A DNA stretch of 64,000 nt from the NCBI GenBank assembly GCA_002964805.2, contig PUDQ02000019.1:248001-312000 (forward strand), given 5' to 3'. Below the pieces are notes generated by a model. That model saw only the letters and a list, made by a program, of their open reading frames with translations, searched no databases and was not told where the DNA came from. Shown one piece after another: positions 22,176-33,963 of the stretch. The number at the start of each line of letters is the position of its first letter. Within the stretch, counting starts at the first letter, position 1. A program made the position numbers and the translations under genes. The DNA comes from Trametes villosa. Taxonomy: Eukaryota; Basidiomycota; Agaricomycetes; Polyporales; Polyporaceae.

Positions 22176-23914
22176 ATGTCGTCGCAAACTTCCTCGACAA
22201 GTCTGCTTGTTCTGAACTCTGATGTGCTTAGTAAACTCATATCTGAACTGGCGGCAGCTCAAAGAACTCTGCGAGCACTATCTTCCACGTGCCACCGGAT
22301 GCGCGAGTTGTCCATGCCCACACTGTTTTCGAGGATCCGCCTTCGGCCAAAACACATCACCCCGCGAACCTTCATTGCCAACAGTATCAGACCTTACGTT
22401 CGGTGAGCTCTAAACAGTAAGTGTACTGTCCCGACGTGCTTAATGAGTGACAGGACCCTTGAGTTTCACAGAAATTGCTCTTTCGTCCCTCCCCACGACA
22501 GCTTTGAGCAATACTCTCCCGTGCCTCATTACACGCATAGTAGCCCCGAGCACCAGTTCCTCTCGGATGCTCTGCGCGCGATGACACGATTGAGTAACCT
22601 CATTGTCTGCTTGCGAGGCCATGCAGGCCTGCCATTCTGGATTCTCGATGCTCTCCTTGCTGCTCCTCAGCTCAGTTCTGTCCAATTTGGCCACTTCATA
22701 TGCCTGTCTGTCGGAGAAGATCCCAGCTTCCCAAGGAGAAATCTACGCTTGACTGGCCCGGTCGCCCCACTCACTGCCTTTCGCCGACCTCTCCGGAGCT
22801 ATGAGGTATACTCATGCACGCCGCATGAAGCAGATGTCCTATCTTGTTTATTCGAACAGATCCACTACACACTTCAAGTCGCGGAGCTGCCAAGTACAAC
22901 CGCACCTTTGCGGGCGTTCGCGACGAATGACTGGCCCTCCCTTCGGGAGCTCGTCCTTCGCGGCGGTCCGCTACGCTCACCCGACGTCTTCTTGGTCGAG
23001 GTCTTTGCGCGCATGCCGAACCTTCGCATCCTCAAGCTCGAGTTAGCCCAAGTCACAGGAACTGCGCTTCAGCGGTTGTGTCCTCCCGGCTGGTCGGGAG
23101 AATGTCCGTGGCCGGATCTGGAGATCTTGACTGTTTCCTACCCACACCCCGACGATGAGATGTACCGGATGGTCTCCGGCAGCTCACCTTCCGGTGCTTC
23201 CCTCGACACTACATGGCGTTGGAATCGGGGCGTTCTGGAGAGGGCTGGTTCATGACTTCGCGGGGGTGGACGTCGTCTTTACACTCGTCCACGACAATGC
23301 TCTATATTCTACGCCGGTGCGGCTCGTCGCTCAGCCACCTTCGGCATCTCGACATTGAATTCGAGGCATCAGACGACGATGCTAGGCTTCTGCGCCACGT
23401 CGCAAGCGCATCGCCAGCGCTCACCTTCCTTCAGCTCCTCCGGTACCGCAAGGGATCGCTCCCTGTCACTGTATCGCTGGTAAGTAACCCGAGCCTTTGC
23501 ACGTTACTTCGCTGACCGTCCACGCCGAAGGCGGACCTCGGGAGCGCTCTCGCGCCCCTGTCCAATCTTCGACTCCTCCGGGTCCATCTCGACTTCGAAT
23601 GTGCGAATGAGAAGGAGCTAGTCGAAAATTTCGAGCTGCTTGTGCAACCGCTCAGCCCGACGCTCCGCTTCTTGTGCTATTTATATCGGTGTCAGGGCGG
23701 TAATCGGTGGCAGCCGTATCGTGTCATCCGCGATGCGACATCCGGCGAAGGCGTCAAGGTCGAATACACAGACGAATACACACACATCGACGGCTATTCG
23801 TACGTGTCGTCGCAGTTCAATTCTGTTTGAAGACTTGAGCTCACGCATGCTAGAATGTCGGTCGAATCGAGCCCTATACTACCCTCTCGTGGAGGGCGAA
23901 TGCGGCGACGATGA
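22176..23914 (+). pseudogene. F-box-like/LRR type A copy 2, frameshifted
   Basis: ATG 22176 opens MSSQTSSTSLLVLNSDVLSK, with the F-box-like core SSTCHRMRELSMPTLFSRIR. The intron after YVR (GTGAGCTC...GACAG) is at the same place as in copy 1. The LRR exon follows copy 1 closely (FLSDALRAMTRLSNLIV, FWILDALLAAPQLSSVQFGH, SLRELVLRGGPL, ECPWPDLEILTVSYPHPDDE). At about 23160-23185 the frame breaks: the ATG frame runs into MVSGSSPSG and soon stops, while the homologous residues RQLTFRCFPRHYMALE continue in another frame. Later LRRs (LRHLDIEFEASDDDARLLRH) and the last exon (ALAPLSNLRLLRVHLDF) are intact in that frame. One small indel would explain this, so the copy is probably dead or makes a truncated F-box protein. 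Confidence 0.7.
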
Positions 23915-25387
23915 ACAGTGGAACACGCTACCCCGCGATCTACTGGCGCTTCGTCTGAGCCCGGCTTGTATCCCTCTACAGATTCAATGGTATATGGTGG
24001 CATGTATGTCGTCGCGTCAGGCCAGGGGCGATGTTAGTCAACGCGACGAGGACATCACGATCGCCCGGTGGTTGCGCCGCCGCGCCCATCCACTGCTGAA
24101 CCTTATTGGTGCGTTCACCTCGAGAAGCCACTAAGAACGCTGAGCGTCGCAGATTTCCGCATCCGAGGACCCAGTTCAAGAGTACACGGACATCACTACA
24201 ACACGTTCTGTTCGGCCGGCCGTTCAGACGCCCTATGCGCAACGCGATCAAAGTGTCCGACGCGTGCACGCAGCTACTGGTGAGCGGTACATCCTCAAAC
24301 TCGGTCTGTTGACTCTCCTGGCCGGGTATGTCCCGAAAGTGCCTAGTACCGTCGCTCGAGTCGTCGGAGGGCGTACCGATTCTGCTACAAGCGTGCCTCA
24401 TCGGCAGCGACGCCTTCCCTCACTTCGCTGCGGCTCCTCAGCACGAGATCTTGACGCGTGGATGCCTGGTAAACTCATGCAAGAGGCATACTGAACATGG
24501 GGCGCGGCGCGGGGGAGCACTTGTACGAGATCGAGAGCGGCGTGAGTTGGGCTCGCGGGATAACGTCATCGCGAGGCGTTGCAGGCGGGGTGAGGCTTGT
24601 CAGGGTTGTCTTGCGAGCCCTACAACGTCTGTTCTCGCGCTCGGAGACCCGCCGCCTAGCGCCTCGCCGGCACATACTGGTGCATCGTACTCGGCGTTCT
24701 GAGACGTGAGGACGACTATCGACGTCAAGAAGAGGTGCGCCCTCTGTACGAAGTGCTTCTCACTCACTCATGGCGCCTCTCACTGCCGGGCGCCTGGAGC
24801 TACCGTACCAATATAGCACTTTGACCTGTGTCGTGGCTCAGTCATGCTGCATGCGGCGGCGGCCTCCTCGTCGTCCTCAACTATCTCCTGCCGCCTTTCC
24901 AGCCATCATGTCAAGCTATGAACCCTATTGCGTTCAACGTTCTGGGTGCCGTGTCTCCCGTTTGGAGGTATAATGCTTCTGCGCCGGCTTCTGAGCACTG
25001 CAAAGACGCCTACGCTCCCTCGGCATCTGAGTGCCTCCGAAAGACCGCAGTCGACCTGGGATTGGGAACCTGTCTCGCGGGCGTTCAGGGTCGGAGCCAA
25101 CATACACCCTCGTGGTAGGCTCTTTGCCTTTTTTCGGAGGTACAATTGCACGTCGCTTACCGCCGCTGACAGATGGTGGGAGATGGACGTTCTACGAGAA
25201 TAGTGTGGGCCGAGGCGATGCGCGCGACGCGCTTCGCCGAGCTGTACTCTTGGGATAGCGCTGCAGATTCGGCGCTTCTATGACAGGTACAAAAGCGTTC
25301 ACCTGTATTCCGGCAGATCGACTGAACTCCTCTCATCCAAACTCGACGTGAGCATCGCAGTTCTCCGACGGAACTCGAGGGCACGCC
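23915..25387. other. Intergenic, nothing supported
   Basis: Several short frames (for example 24928-25203) lack ATG starts or splice support. No RNA gene pattern was recognised. The last 200 bp are the 5' flank of the gene at 25388. Confidence 0.35.
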
Positions 25388-27775
25388 ATGGGCAACAGCT
25401 ACTCCGTCGCACGCGAAGAGCAGGAGGAGGAGGAGTTCCAACGACTCCTGGAGGCGGTCGAGATCGCTCAACAACGCGCGGTCCAGCAGGACGATGTTGA
25501 AGCTGGCTGGCAGTCACCACTGGTAGGAGATACGGCTCCGACGGCCAGCTGGTATCATCCGTCGCCCCAGCCAGCAGTCTTCGCGCCCGTCACACCACAA
25601 CCTACGATCGGAATTCCACCCAGCGCTGAAATCTGCGCGCTGATTCCCCCACCGCTCGCCGACAACGCTCACTCCATCGTCTCTCCCACCTCTTCCGCTA
25701 CCTCGGAAGCACCTGCGGCGGCGCCAACTTGCGATATCCCATCTCCACAAACCGCCGTGCCGCCTCGCAGGGTTCTCGTTGTCAGTGCTGTCAGCGACCC
25801 CCAGAAGAGCGATTATGAAGAAGAATGTGTCCCCCCTCGTCCCAGGACCATATCCAGCGCTGCTAGAACCGATAGCCGACGTCCAAGTCTCAGCCCAGGC
25901 CGCCGGCCGATAGGACTTAGTGAATTTGTCGATGCTGCTCCAACGAGCCCGACTGGTAGCTCCAGTCCAGCTTCGTCCTGCTCAAACGATCGGTCTTCAA
26001 GAGGATGCTCTCTGCCGCCACGACCCGAAAACAGCCTGGAATAGTACGTCTGTTGCTTGGTTTTAGTGTGCAGCAGGCTGCCAAACTCACGACTTTCAGC
26101 TTCCGCGACCTCATGTACTTTCCGGCACCTCAGTCCTCTTCCCCAGTGCAAAACGACGACGCAATCTCGCGCCGCTCACGATCAACATCTCCCATGCGTC
26201 GATCCGTCGACCGCAGAGCAAGCACACCTTCTCCTCCACTCGTACCTGCACAGCGAATTAACCTGCACCCGCCCATAGCGGGGAGAGAGGCCAACCCACC
26301 GCCTCACTCTCAGGCGATCATCATAGTACCAGCTAGCCCCCCTGCACGGTACATGTCGCGCTCGCGCTCATCGTCGCGCCCGCGGCCGCCCCGATCTCTG
26401 GAATCGCATTCATCCGACGAGGATTCGGAGTCGCATACCCTGTGGGCGCGGGCCCCACCGAGGCCTCCACAATATTCAGGAATGCCACTATTCCAGCAGG
26501 GACCCTCCTCGCAACCTATATCTCCCAGCTCTCGTTGTTCTCGGAGGTCGCCGAGTCCCCCGTCACATCGGCCGTCGAGTCCCCTGTCGCATCGGCCGCC
26601 CTCACCATGCGACCGCCCCCAAACAATATTCATAACTAGGGCAGGAACTCCGAGCCCGGCAGACCTGCGGAGGCGCCGTGAGGAGCCACAGGATGTACAA
26701 ATACAGCGTCTTCTACGGATGCAAGAACGCGCTCTCCAGGCTCACGAGGCACGCGTCGGGCAGTGGCACGAGCACGCAAAGGAGCTGGTGAGAGTCATGC
26801 ACGGCATCGAGAAGCAACTGGCTCTCCTGCGCCCGCATGGCGCGCATTCGTCGACCGCCTCTCTCTACGCACCTGACGGAGGACTTGAAAAGGGAATATC
26901 TGGAGCCGAAGCCGAAGGCCAGGACGAGAAGATCGCAGCAATGGCGTCCGCGCATCCGGTGCAAACGAAGCCTTACCCACACCTTCCTTACGCGGTGGGG
27001 CTGCGTGCGGTTCGTCGCTGCTCAGACGACTGGAATCCACCCTGGCGGGTGTTTCCGCTGAAGGCGTTCAGAGGTTCCGGCTATACGTACTTGAAGATAC
27101 AAGCTCATTGGGACGATGCGGACCTACTACGCGAACTCGGTTGTTCGTATGACAAGTTGCGCACTGTATGGCGGAAGTGGCTTTCGCTGAGAGGTGTTCG
27201 GTGAGTAATATGCATTTCTCTGCTTCTCATGTGGTGCTTACTAGCATTTCTTCACTTAGCTCTATTACTATGGTCTATGTGCGAGCGGTCTCGTTCTCCG
27301 AGTCTTCGCAACATCACATCACTGACACCGACCCAACGTCCTTTAGGCCGATCACACATTCATTTACCCGCGTCGTGTCGGGCCTGCGGGTGTCAGCCCT
27401 GCGAAGAACATGCGCCTGCGCTATTTCCTGCGCCACCCCGAACAAATGCGAGGGCGCCACGAGTTTATGCAGGTGCTCACCGCGCGCACAGACCTCGGGA
27501 TCGAATTCGTCGAGGGCTGGCAGCTGACGCGCATTGCCATTGCGACCCTGCTCCCCGTTGTCGCGTCTCTCATCCTGGGTATCTGCTATTCCTTATTCAC
27601 TGGGAACGTTTCCGACGCGTTTACTATCGCTGGTGAGTCCGCATATCAATTGAATACCTTCTGAACGACTTGTGTGCTGATCAGTGCTCGTGAACTTGGT
27701 GCTGTAGGGTACATGACTTCAGTGTATTCCGTGTGCCTCGTCCTCCTAGGTCTATTGAACTTTGTTGAGTTCTAG
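25388..27775 (+). CDS. Agaricomycete two-TM protein with N-myristoylation-like start
   Basis: ATG 25388 opens MGNSYSVAREEQEEEEFQRL. MGNSYS fits an N-myristoylation site (Gly2, Ser6). About 500 residues of disordered Pro/Ser-rich sequence follow. An in-frame TAG at 26042 is avoided by a 56-nt intron (GTACGT at 26044 to TTTCAG at 26099) joining ENSLEY to FRDLMYFPAPQ. A coiled-coil-like stretch (QDVQIQRLLRMQERALQAHE) and the folded segment HWDDADLLRELGCSYDKLRT then VWRKWLSLRGVR follow. Introns lead to SITMVY, then ADHTFIYPRRVGPAGVSP, YFLRHPEQMRGRHEFMQVLT and DLGIEFVEGWQLTRIA. The first TM helix is ATLLPVVASLILGICYSLF and the second, after a last intron, YMTSVYSVCLVLLGLLNF, ending VEF. I recall this C-terminal module as widespread in Agaricomycetes with unknown function. 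Lipid plus TM anchoring suggests a membrane-tethered protein. Confidence 0.75.
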
Positions 27776-28471
27776 GGTACGTCATAAATGGAGTACTCGG
27801 CTTTCATAGACGAACACGGAGTGATTGGACTTGTATCCTTTTGTGAACAATCTGCTGTCCGCCTTCTCACTTGAACGGCGCGAAGCACGCACCTTGGTCT
27901 GTTAAAGTGGCAGTCGAGTTATTATATTTATTGATAGGTCTATGCGTTGCCGCCTCGCGCGCCAGACGAGCACTGATGGACTCGCCGGATTTGGACTCAA
28001 AAGAAAAGCTGTCGCGCATGTAGAATGGCGCTGGGAGGCTCTCAGGACCTACGTGTCGCCGCGCACTCTATTCGTACGGCCAAACGGTCTTGGGCTTCCA
28101 GTTACTCACAACGCCACTACTAGGTACTGCACGTCAGCTTCTGCGCGGCACGCGTGAAGACGCAGAGTTGCGTCTCGGTTTTGAAGTACGAAGGGCGGGC
28201 ACGCGTCTGTAATCTCGGGCAATGTGTAGCAAGTCAGACTCGTTCACGGCAATTATCATGATCTGCGGGTTCGGGAACTTCTGCCTGATTAGAACGCGGA
28301 CACTCGGTTGCTAGGAAGAGGGGAGCGCACTGCAGCTATGCCACGCCCGTGACGAAGTAATTATGATACACATCTGAAGAACGACACGCAGAAACGTCCA
28401 TCCACTCACGCTGGCGCACACACCTTACGCCAATCTACTACCAAGGGAACAAATGCACACGTTCTACGAGG
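27776..28471. other. Intergenic, nothing supported
   Basis: This lies between two convergent genes. No coding or RNA pattern recognised. Confidence 0.4.
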
Positions 28472-31391
28472 TTATGACCGCATCGAGGCCCCACCGGACG
28501 CTAACCTCTTCTCCTGGTTTCTGACTCTCTCGCTTCGCCGGCATGGCTCCGACGGGGCCTCCGCATTTCGTGACTGGGACCTCGTCGTCGGACCAGGTGG
28601 CGGAGGTGGCCCCATAGCGTTCGTCTTTGGCCGCTTGTTCTGGCCGCCAGTACGATTCCCCGCCAAGGAAGTTCCAGCCGAAGCGAGGTCCTCCTCAGCG
28701 ATACTATCGCAAGGCCGCTTCTTCGAGTGGTTGGGTTGTGCGACTGCGGGAGTGGAGCGAGGAAACGGCTGGTGAGGGCGCTTCGGATTGGGAGGGGGGC
28801 GATCGCGCCGGGGCCTCTCGGGCCCAGTGGCGGCTCTTGGAAGAGGTGCGGTGGCAAGGCCGGCGGTTGCCTTCGCTGTATCTTTGACTGGGGCGATACC
28901 TGTGCGCTTCTCGCCATCGAGTAGCGTACAGCGGCACCAGTCGTCCCGGGGCCAGCCTGGCATCTTGATCGCCTCCTCAAAGAGCTGGAGCACGGGCCCG
29001 TAGTCCAAGAAGGTTTGGACGGCGTCTCGACTGGACGGAAGCTGGTTGAGGACGAGCTTGGAGAACCGCGTGAGAAGGTGGGACAGCGGCTTGTTCCCGG
29101 CGACGTTGAAGCCCGCTTTCCCTGTCTTCTCGAGCCACCGCATCTTCGCGGCCGCACTTGCGTCGTCGTCGCCGAACTTGAAGACGATCTTGCATAGTCC
29201 TTTACCCCTGGAGTCGCCGTGGTTCGTGTGGCGGATGACGACCCAAAGAAGAACCCAATAGAACGACTCGAGGTCGTGATGGGAGTTGTGGATGATGGCG
29301 GGGACGTCCAGAATCTCGTACGCCATGAAGAAGTACGTGCCCTGCATTACGAGACGGTCAGCCGATGTACACTCGAGAAGATATCGAAGTCAACATACCG
29401 TGCGCTCTTTGTATTGCGTGGGATCCTCAGACGCAGTGTCCGTCTCAACCGAAGCCGTGTCGCCGTCTGAAGGTCCGGTCGACGAGGATCGTGGAGAGAG
29501 CTTCGCATGGCTAGAATCCTCTTCGTCCGGCTCCATAGAGCTGTAGTCGTAGTCGTGTAGAAAGCCGAAGAAGCCGTTTTTCTCCGCCTGTTCCGCAATC
29601 AAGATATTGCCGACACTGACGTCGCGGTGCAGCACGCGCGCCTTCTGCCACGCCAGCTGATGTCCTATAAAGTAATCGACATTAGGAAGCGATCACGATG
29701 CCCGGGGAATGCTGCCTACCTCGTATGGCGTCGCGTACCGCGCGGACGAGCTCAAGGGTAGACTCGAACTGAGTCAGAGGTCGCCCCACGTCGTCGATGA
29801 CCATCCGCATGTGGCTGCGGTCGTGATACCACTCCTTCTCGCCCTTAACGAGCCGCCAGGAGTACGTCTGATGTTGCGGGTGTCGTAGCGGGAAGTCCTG
29901 TTCGGGGATGTATTGTTCGGGGACGTCGACACTAGAGACTTGTGGAGAGTTCGCGCTCCCGATAGAGGAGAACAACCGCGATGATGACGATGGACTCGAT
30001 GGACCTGGTTGAGGGGAGGCGTTCGGACACGGCCCGTCTGTCGTCTCCTCGCGGCGGCGCTGAGTCTCCTTCCACCACCGTAGCTCGTACTCTCCGAGGT
30101 CGCCACCGCATACCATGGTCGCGAGCCCGTAGCGCTCGTCTTCAGAGATCTTCGCGTCCAGTCGCTGGTAGAACTTCGCCTCTGCGGTCCTGACGAGCTG
30201 GCGCCAGGCCTCTTTGAGAACGCGTGGCTTGGGGGGTGTCGTACGCGAAGGATCGGAGACTAGGCGTCCTTTCTTCAAGATTCGCGTGTCTTCAATCGCT
30301 CGCCAGACCATTGTTGCGCGAGAGAACAGTCGACCGTTGACGTCGAGCAGCTGGTAGAGCAAGTACGGGATACACCGGCCTGTCTTCTCGTCGTACACCT
30401 CGACGCGCCGGCCCTTGGATATCTCGGCAACGTGCTCTTGCCAGCCTTTGGCCCGTGCCCGCTGCAGCTCCTTCTTCGTCCACTCCTGGGTGCGGGAGTC
30501 GAGCTTCGTCACCGTCGGATCGCAGCCAACGACGGTGCCGCCAACGACGGGATGTGTGAAGTGCCAGAGATACTTCTGTAGCAGCCGCGAGCCCTCAGGG
30601 TTCTTGACGTTGAATGGTTTCGAGACCAAGGCGCAAGTGTGGTCGAAACGAACGAGCCTGACGGTGTTGCCGTAGATTCCAATGACAAACGCGGCGAGGA
30701 AGCCGTGTGTGAGCATCAGATTACGCGCGTTCTTCGCGAGTTGCTCGATCGTCGCCGTGTGTTTGTCCCCGTTTCGGACGAACGGGTCCTGCGTAGCCTC
30801 GCTCTTGCTCTCGATGACCATGGACATATTCTGCCAGGTTCGGGGCTCGAGCGTCCCTCCCGGGAATGAGACGGAGATGTCAGGGGAGGTGTGGTGGTGG
30901 TGGGTGACGAAGTCGCGGAATGGGAAGTCCAGTACGACTTTGTACGTGTTGGCGAAGGCAAGTCGGCGGTGGGCTTCGAATGACTCGACGAGCTGCGCGA
31001 ACCCGGAGACCTAGAAGACCGGCAGTCAAATGCATGAGTGCAGAGACCAGGAGCGGCTGTGGCTAACACGCACCAGGTTGTCATATTCCTTTCTTTCCCT
31101 TCCCGGTCCCGAGGTGTATGTCTTGAAGGCGTCATTTGGGACGTGATCCGCCGTGTAGGCTGTAGAGCACGGGAGGAGCGTGTCGATGAAGCCATCCACG
31201 GTGTCGCCATAGATTTCGATGCGTCCGCTGAGCTCGCTGGCCCAGGCGTCCTTAGCGTCAGAGTTGTCGCGTAAGGTGTCTGCTTTGTAGTTAGGTGGGT
31301 GTACGGACTTCTTCGTCCGGGGGGTGCTTTCATGAGCCATACCTGGGGAGTATGCAGCAGAGTTGCAGTAGGAGCATGTTGAGATTGACAT
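28472..31391 (-). CDS. FunK1 fungal-type protein kinase, copy 2
   Basis: ATG 31391 opens MSISTCSYCNSAAYSPGMAH. Exon 1 ends EYDNL at GTGCGTGTT and joins VSGFAQLVESFEAHRRLA, the same intron place as copy 1. Then come DISVSFPGG, MVIESKSEA, NARNLMLTHGFLAAFVIGIY and IDDVGRPLTQFESTLELV. After an intron in AIRG|HQLAW, the catalytic loop is VLHRDVSVGNILI, then GFLHDYDYSS (DYD in place of DFG). The linker ends QYKERT and continues RLVMQGTYFFMAYEIL and HDLESFYWVLLWVVIRHT. The tail is basic and Pro-rich with GPTTRSQSRNAEA. All introns match copy 1 and no disruption is seen. Sequences differ most in the linkers, which suggests an older duplication under constraint on the kinase core. Confidence 0.88.
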
Positions 31392-33404
31392 TCTTATAGT
31401 TCTGTTATAGGTCGAGTTGAGGAGGGACGAAGTGGTGGCTAAGAGGAACAATGAAGAGTTGCCCAAGCGCCGACCGTGGCCGCGCCATGCATAATAATCG
31501 ATCCGACGGAGGATGCCGTCAGCGCAGTTCTACTTGATCAAATAGAGCAAAGAATAGGCTCGCCAATTGAAGGTTAGTAGCTCTGTGCTTGGGACTCGAC
31601 GTTGAGGTTCCTTCGTGCGTGCTCTAGCGGCAAGATGTCAGAGCGCGCACGGTGGGCCTAGCAGGGCGAAAGAGCGGGTGGCACGGTTAGGTAACCTGCT
31701 GATATTTCAGTTTCCTGTTTGTTCAAGCTATTGAATTACCCGGGCATAGGAGCTGCGCGCACAATGAGGTCCCGGAGCCTGCCATAACTTTTGGTCAGCA
31801 CGTGTGCCACTGTCGCATAATGTTCTCCTCGTGTTCGGCTTACTGGGGCTTCTACAGTAGCAAATAGGCTAGCTTGAAGTGCTTTGGAGAGTCTTTATGT
31901 TGAAAACGCACAAAAATCCGCACGCAGAGAGATGATAGGAGCCTCGGCCCAGGAAACAGTGGTGAGATGCTGAAGCTGAACGCGTCAAGCCACTGGTCTC
32001 AGCGCTAACAGTAGCGCGCGGGCGCTTACATGAACGCCACTCAGGGAGCATGGCAATTCTCTGAGAGTCTGAGGTTGCAGTCCACCACCACCTTCGCTCT
32101 AGAGCCCTCACTTATTCACTGAGCCGGCCCCGCAGAAATGGATTGGATTACAAATACTCTGGGGACTAAGGTATGACTTGAACCTGCATACGGGCGATAA
32201 CGTGCGGGCGAGTCCGAGTCGGAGTGGCACACAGTGAAGTGGCCCCAGAACGCTTGAACATCATCCTAGCCTCAGGTCTCCTAAGGCTCTACTGTCGAGT
32301 GAGTACACAGCTTGGGTTCAATGTCCACAGCAATGATGATGAGCGAGTGATACCATGCGCTCACAGGCCCGCGCGCGGACTTGTGCCGCTGGCCACCGAA
32401 GCCGTCTCCACCAGGCTGCGTCTTCTTCCGACCTTCTCAACGCGAAAACCTGCGGAATCGACCTGCAAAGCTCTATGATACCACGAGAACGACACGTAAC
32501 GTCGTCGGCGCGAGACAGGCCAGCAGACGGAAGTTCGTCCATCCGCCGTCTGTCCTGGTCGTTGCGGGGCGACACTTCCGCCGCCCTGCACATCCGGCGA
32601 GAGGTCTTTTCGGCCGCCATCGGCCCCTCTCCTTGGCCCGACAGCGCTTACCGACATTCCTGCGCGCAGAGCATCGTGCTCGCTCCCCGCGGAGCCACAT
32701 ACCTCGCTCGCAAGCCCAGCTCACTCCGCACGTACCGCCCGAAACTACGGCATCACGACCATGCGCTTTGTCGCACAAGCTGTCTGCCGCCCGGTCCACA
32801 GGCAAGACGGCAGACTCGTGTTCGCAGCGTCATGCACACGATCGTACTGAGGATTGCGCGTACGGGGCCATCAGTCTGTGTTACCTACGCCTGCGACACG
32901 TCAACTCTCCGCCATGATGGCGATGTTGTCGCTCTCGCCCAGTCCTCCTCGCCTCCCGCTCCTACTCCCGCCCGCATGACGGACAGCCGCACACCCCCCT
33001 CGGTGAGGTTGGAAGTACTGTTATGACGCCGTCTACCTCTGTGTTCGTTTGTCAACATCCTGCCTCGAGGATTTGCTGCTACTTAAACTGTGCACTCTCG
33101 GTTTCAAGTTCGATGTTCGCTCACGCAGCTTAGTAGATAGGGCTGGGCCGACTTCCTGTCCCACGTGCGAAGATAAGGGCAATACCACCGCCCTCCCCTG
33201 TACATCTAGAGCGCATCTGCGGGAGCTGGGGGATCGGGAATCCCGATCTATGCTGGTAGTCGCACGCTATGTAGGCGCAGCAAGTCCGGTCAGGCGCAAT
33301 CGCCTACTGTACGGCTCGTATCGAGGCCGGCAAACATCACGAACACACAGCTTTTCGATACCAGACACCCACACAGCACTTCTGTGATACGTAGAAGCGA
33401 TGGG
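31392..33404. other. Intergenic, nothing supported beyond FunK1 flank
   Basis: 31480-31640 resembles the 5' flank of FunK1 copy 1. The open frames at 32355-33026 are Arg/Pro-rich in all frames and show no splice pattern or motif. At 32160-32200 a tRNA-like TTCAAGTC occurs on the minus strand, but no cloverleaf forms. Confidence 0.4.
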
Positions 33405-33614
33405 ATGGATTTACCGGGCCCGCGCTGCGCATCGCACGGCAGGCTCGCTGGGGCGCGGGCATACTGGAGGATCGCGGAGAAGTTCGCGCCGATAGTGAGC
33501 GCCGCGGGGATGCAGACGGGGCTGCAGAGCATGCCGACCTGGACATCAAGAGTGATGAGGACGCGCTTCGGATCGTCGGTAGCAGGTGGCGCCCCCGTAG
33601 GCTGCAAGCGCCAT
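33405..33614 (-). pseudogene. Isochorismatase-like hydrolase, N-terminal fragment
   Basis: The minus strand reads PPATDDPKRVLITLDVQVGM then IPAALTIGANFSAILQYARA, matching the first 60 or so residues of the intact gene at 43804-43184 (PATDDPKRVLILLDVQVGML, IPAASVIGANISAILTHARS). An ATG at 33614 with MALA aligns to the intact start, but the frame shifts right after it. Homology stops at about 33405, before the catalytic Lys and Cys, so this is a dead fragment. It lies just downstream of F-box gene 33964-35926 on the same strand, as the other broken copy does beside its F-box paralogue. Confidence 0.75.
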
Positions 33615-33963
33615 ACAAACCCGACAGGGCGAGTAAGGCTGCTGCTCGGTGTGCTGCGCGCGACACGAGGCCGGTGGTGAGAAGGGGCGGGGATGCGCTC
33701 ACAAAGTGCGTCTGCATCTGCGCGATGCGTCTGCCCGTCCTGGATTACACGCAAACAAGATGCAGATGTCTATCGCAGATGGATGGGTATAGCGTCGTGA
33801 ACAGGCAACATATATTGTACTGTACCGTAACTAGAAATATGCATGAGCGAGCTCCGTGGATTGCGGAGGCGAAGGATACTAACTGCGACGTGACCAAAAT
33901 CTCGAATCATGCTAGGGAAAGAGGTACCTACGAATCGCCGGGGTCAACGAATGGATGTTACTC

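Noticed and set aside
26005..26100. Separate gene starting at about 26005
   Set aside because: A canonical 56-nt intron (26044-26099) joins the upstream MGNSYS frame to this one, and the combined protein matches one family.
32150..32215. tRNA-like T-loop (GGTTCAAGTC) on the minus strand
   Set aside because: The five-base stems around the loop do not pair and no acceptor stem, D arm or anticodon arm could be drawn.
32355..33026. Overlapping Arg/Pro-rich frames on both strands as genes
   Set aside because: No recognised motif, ATG context or splice support, and the open frames are explained by high GC.
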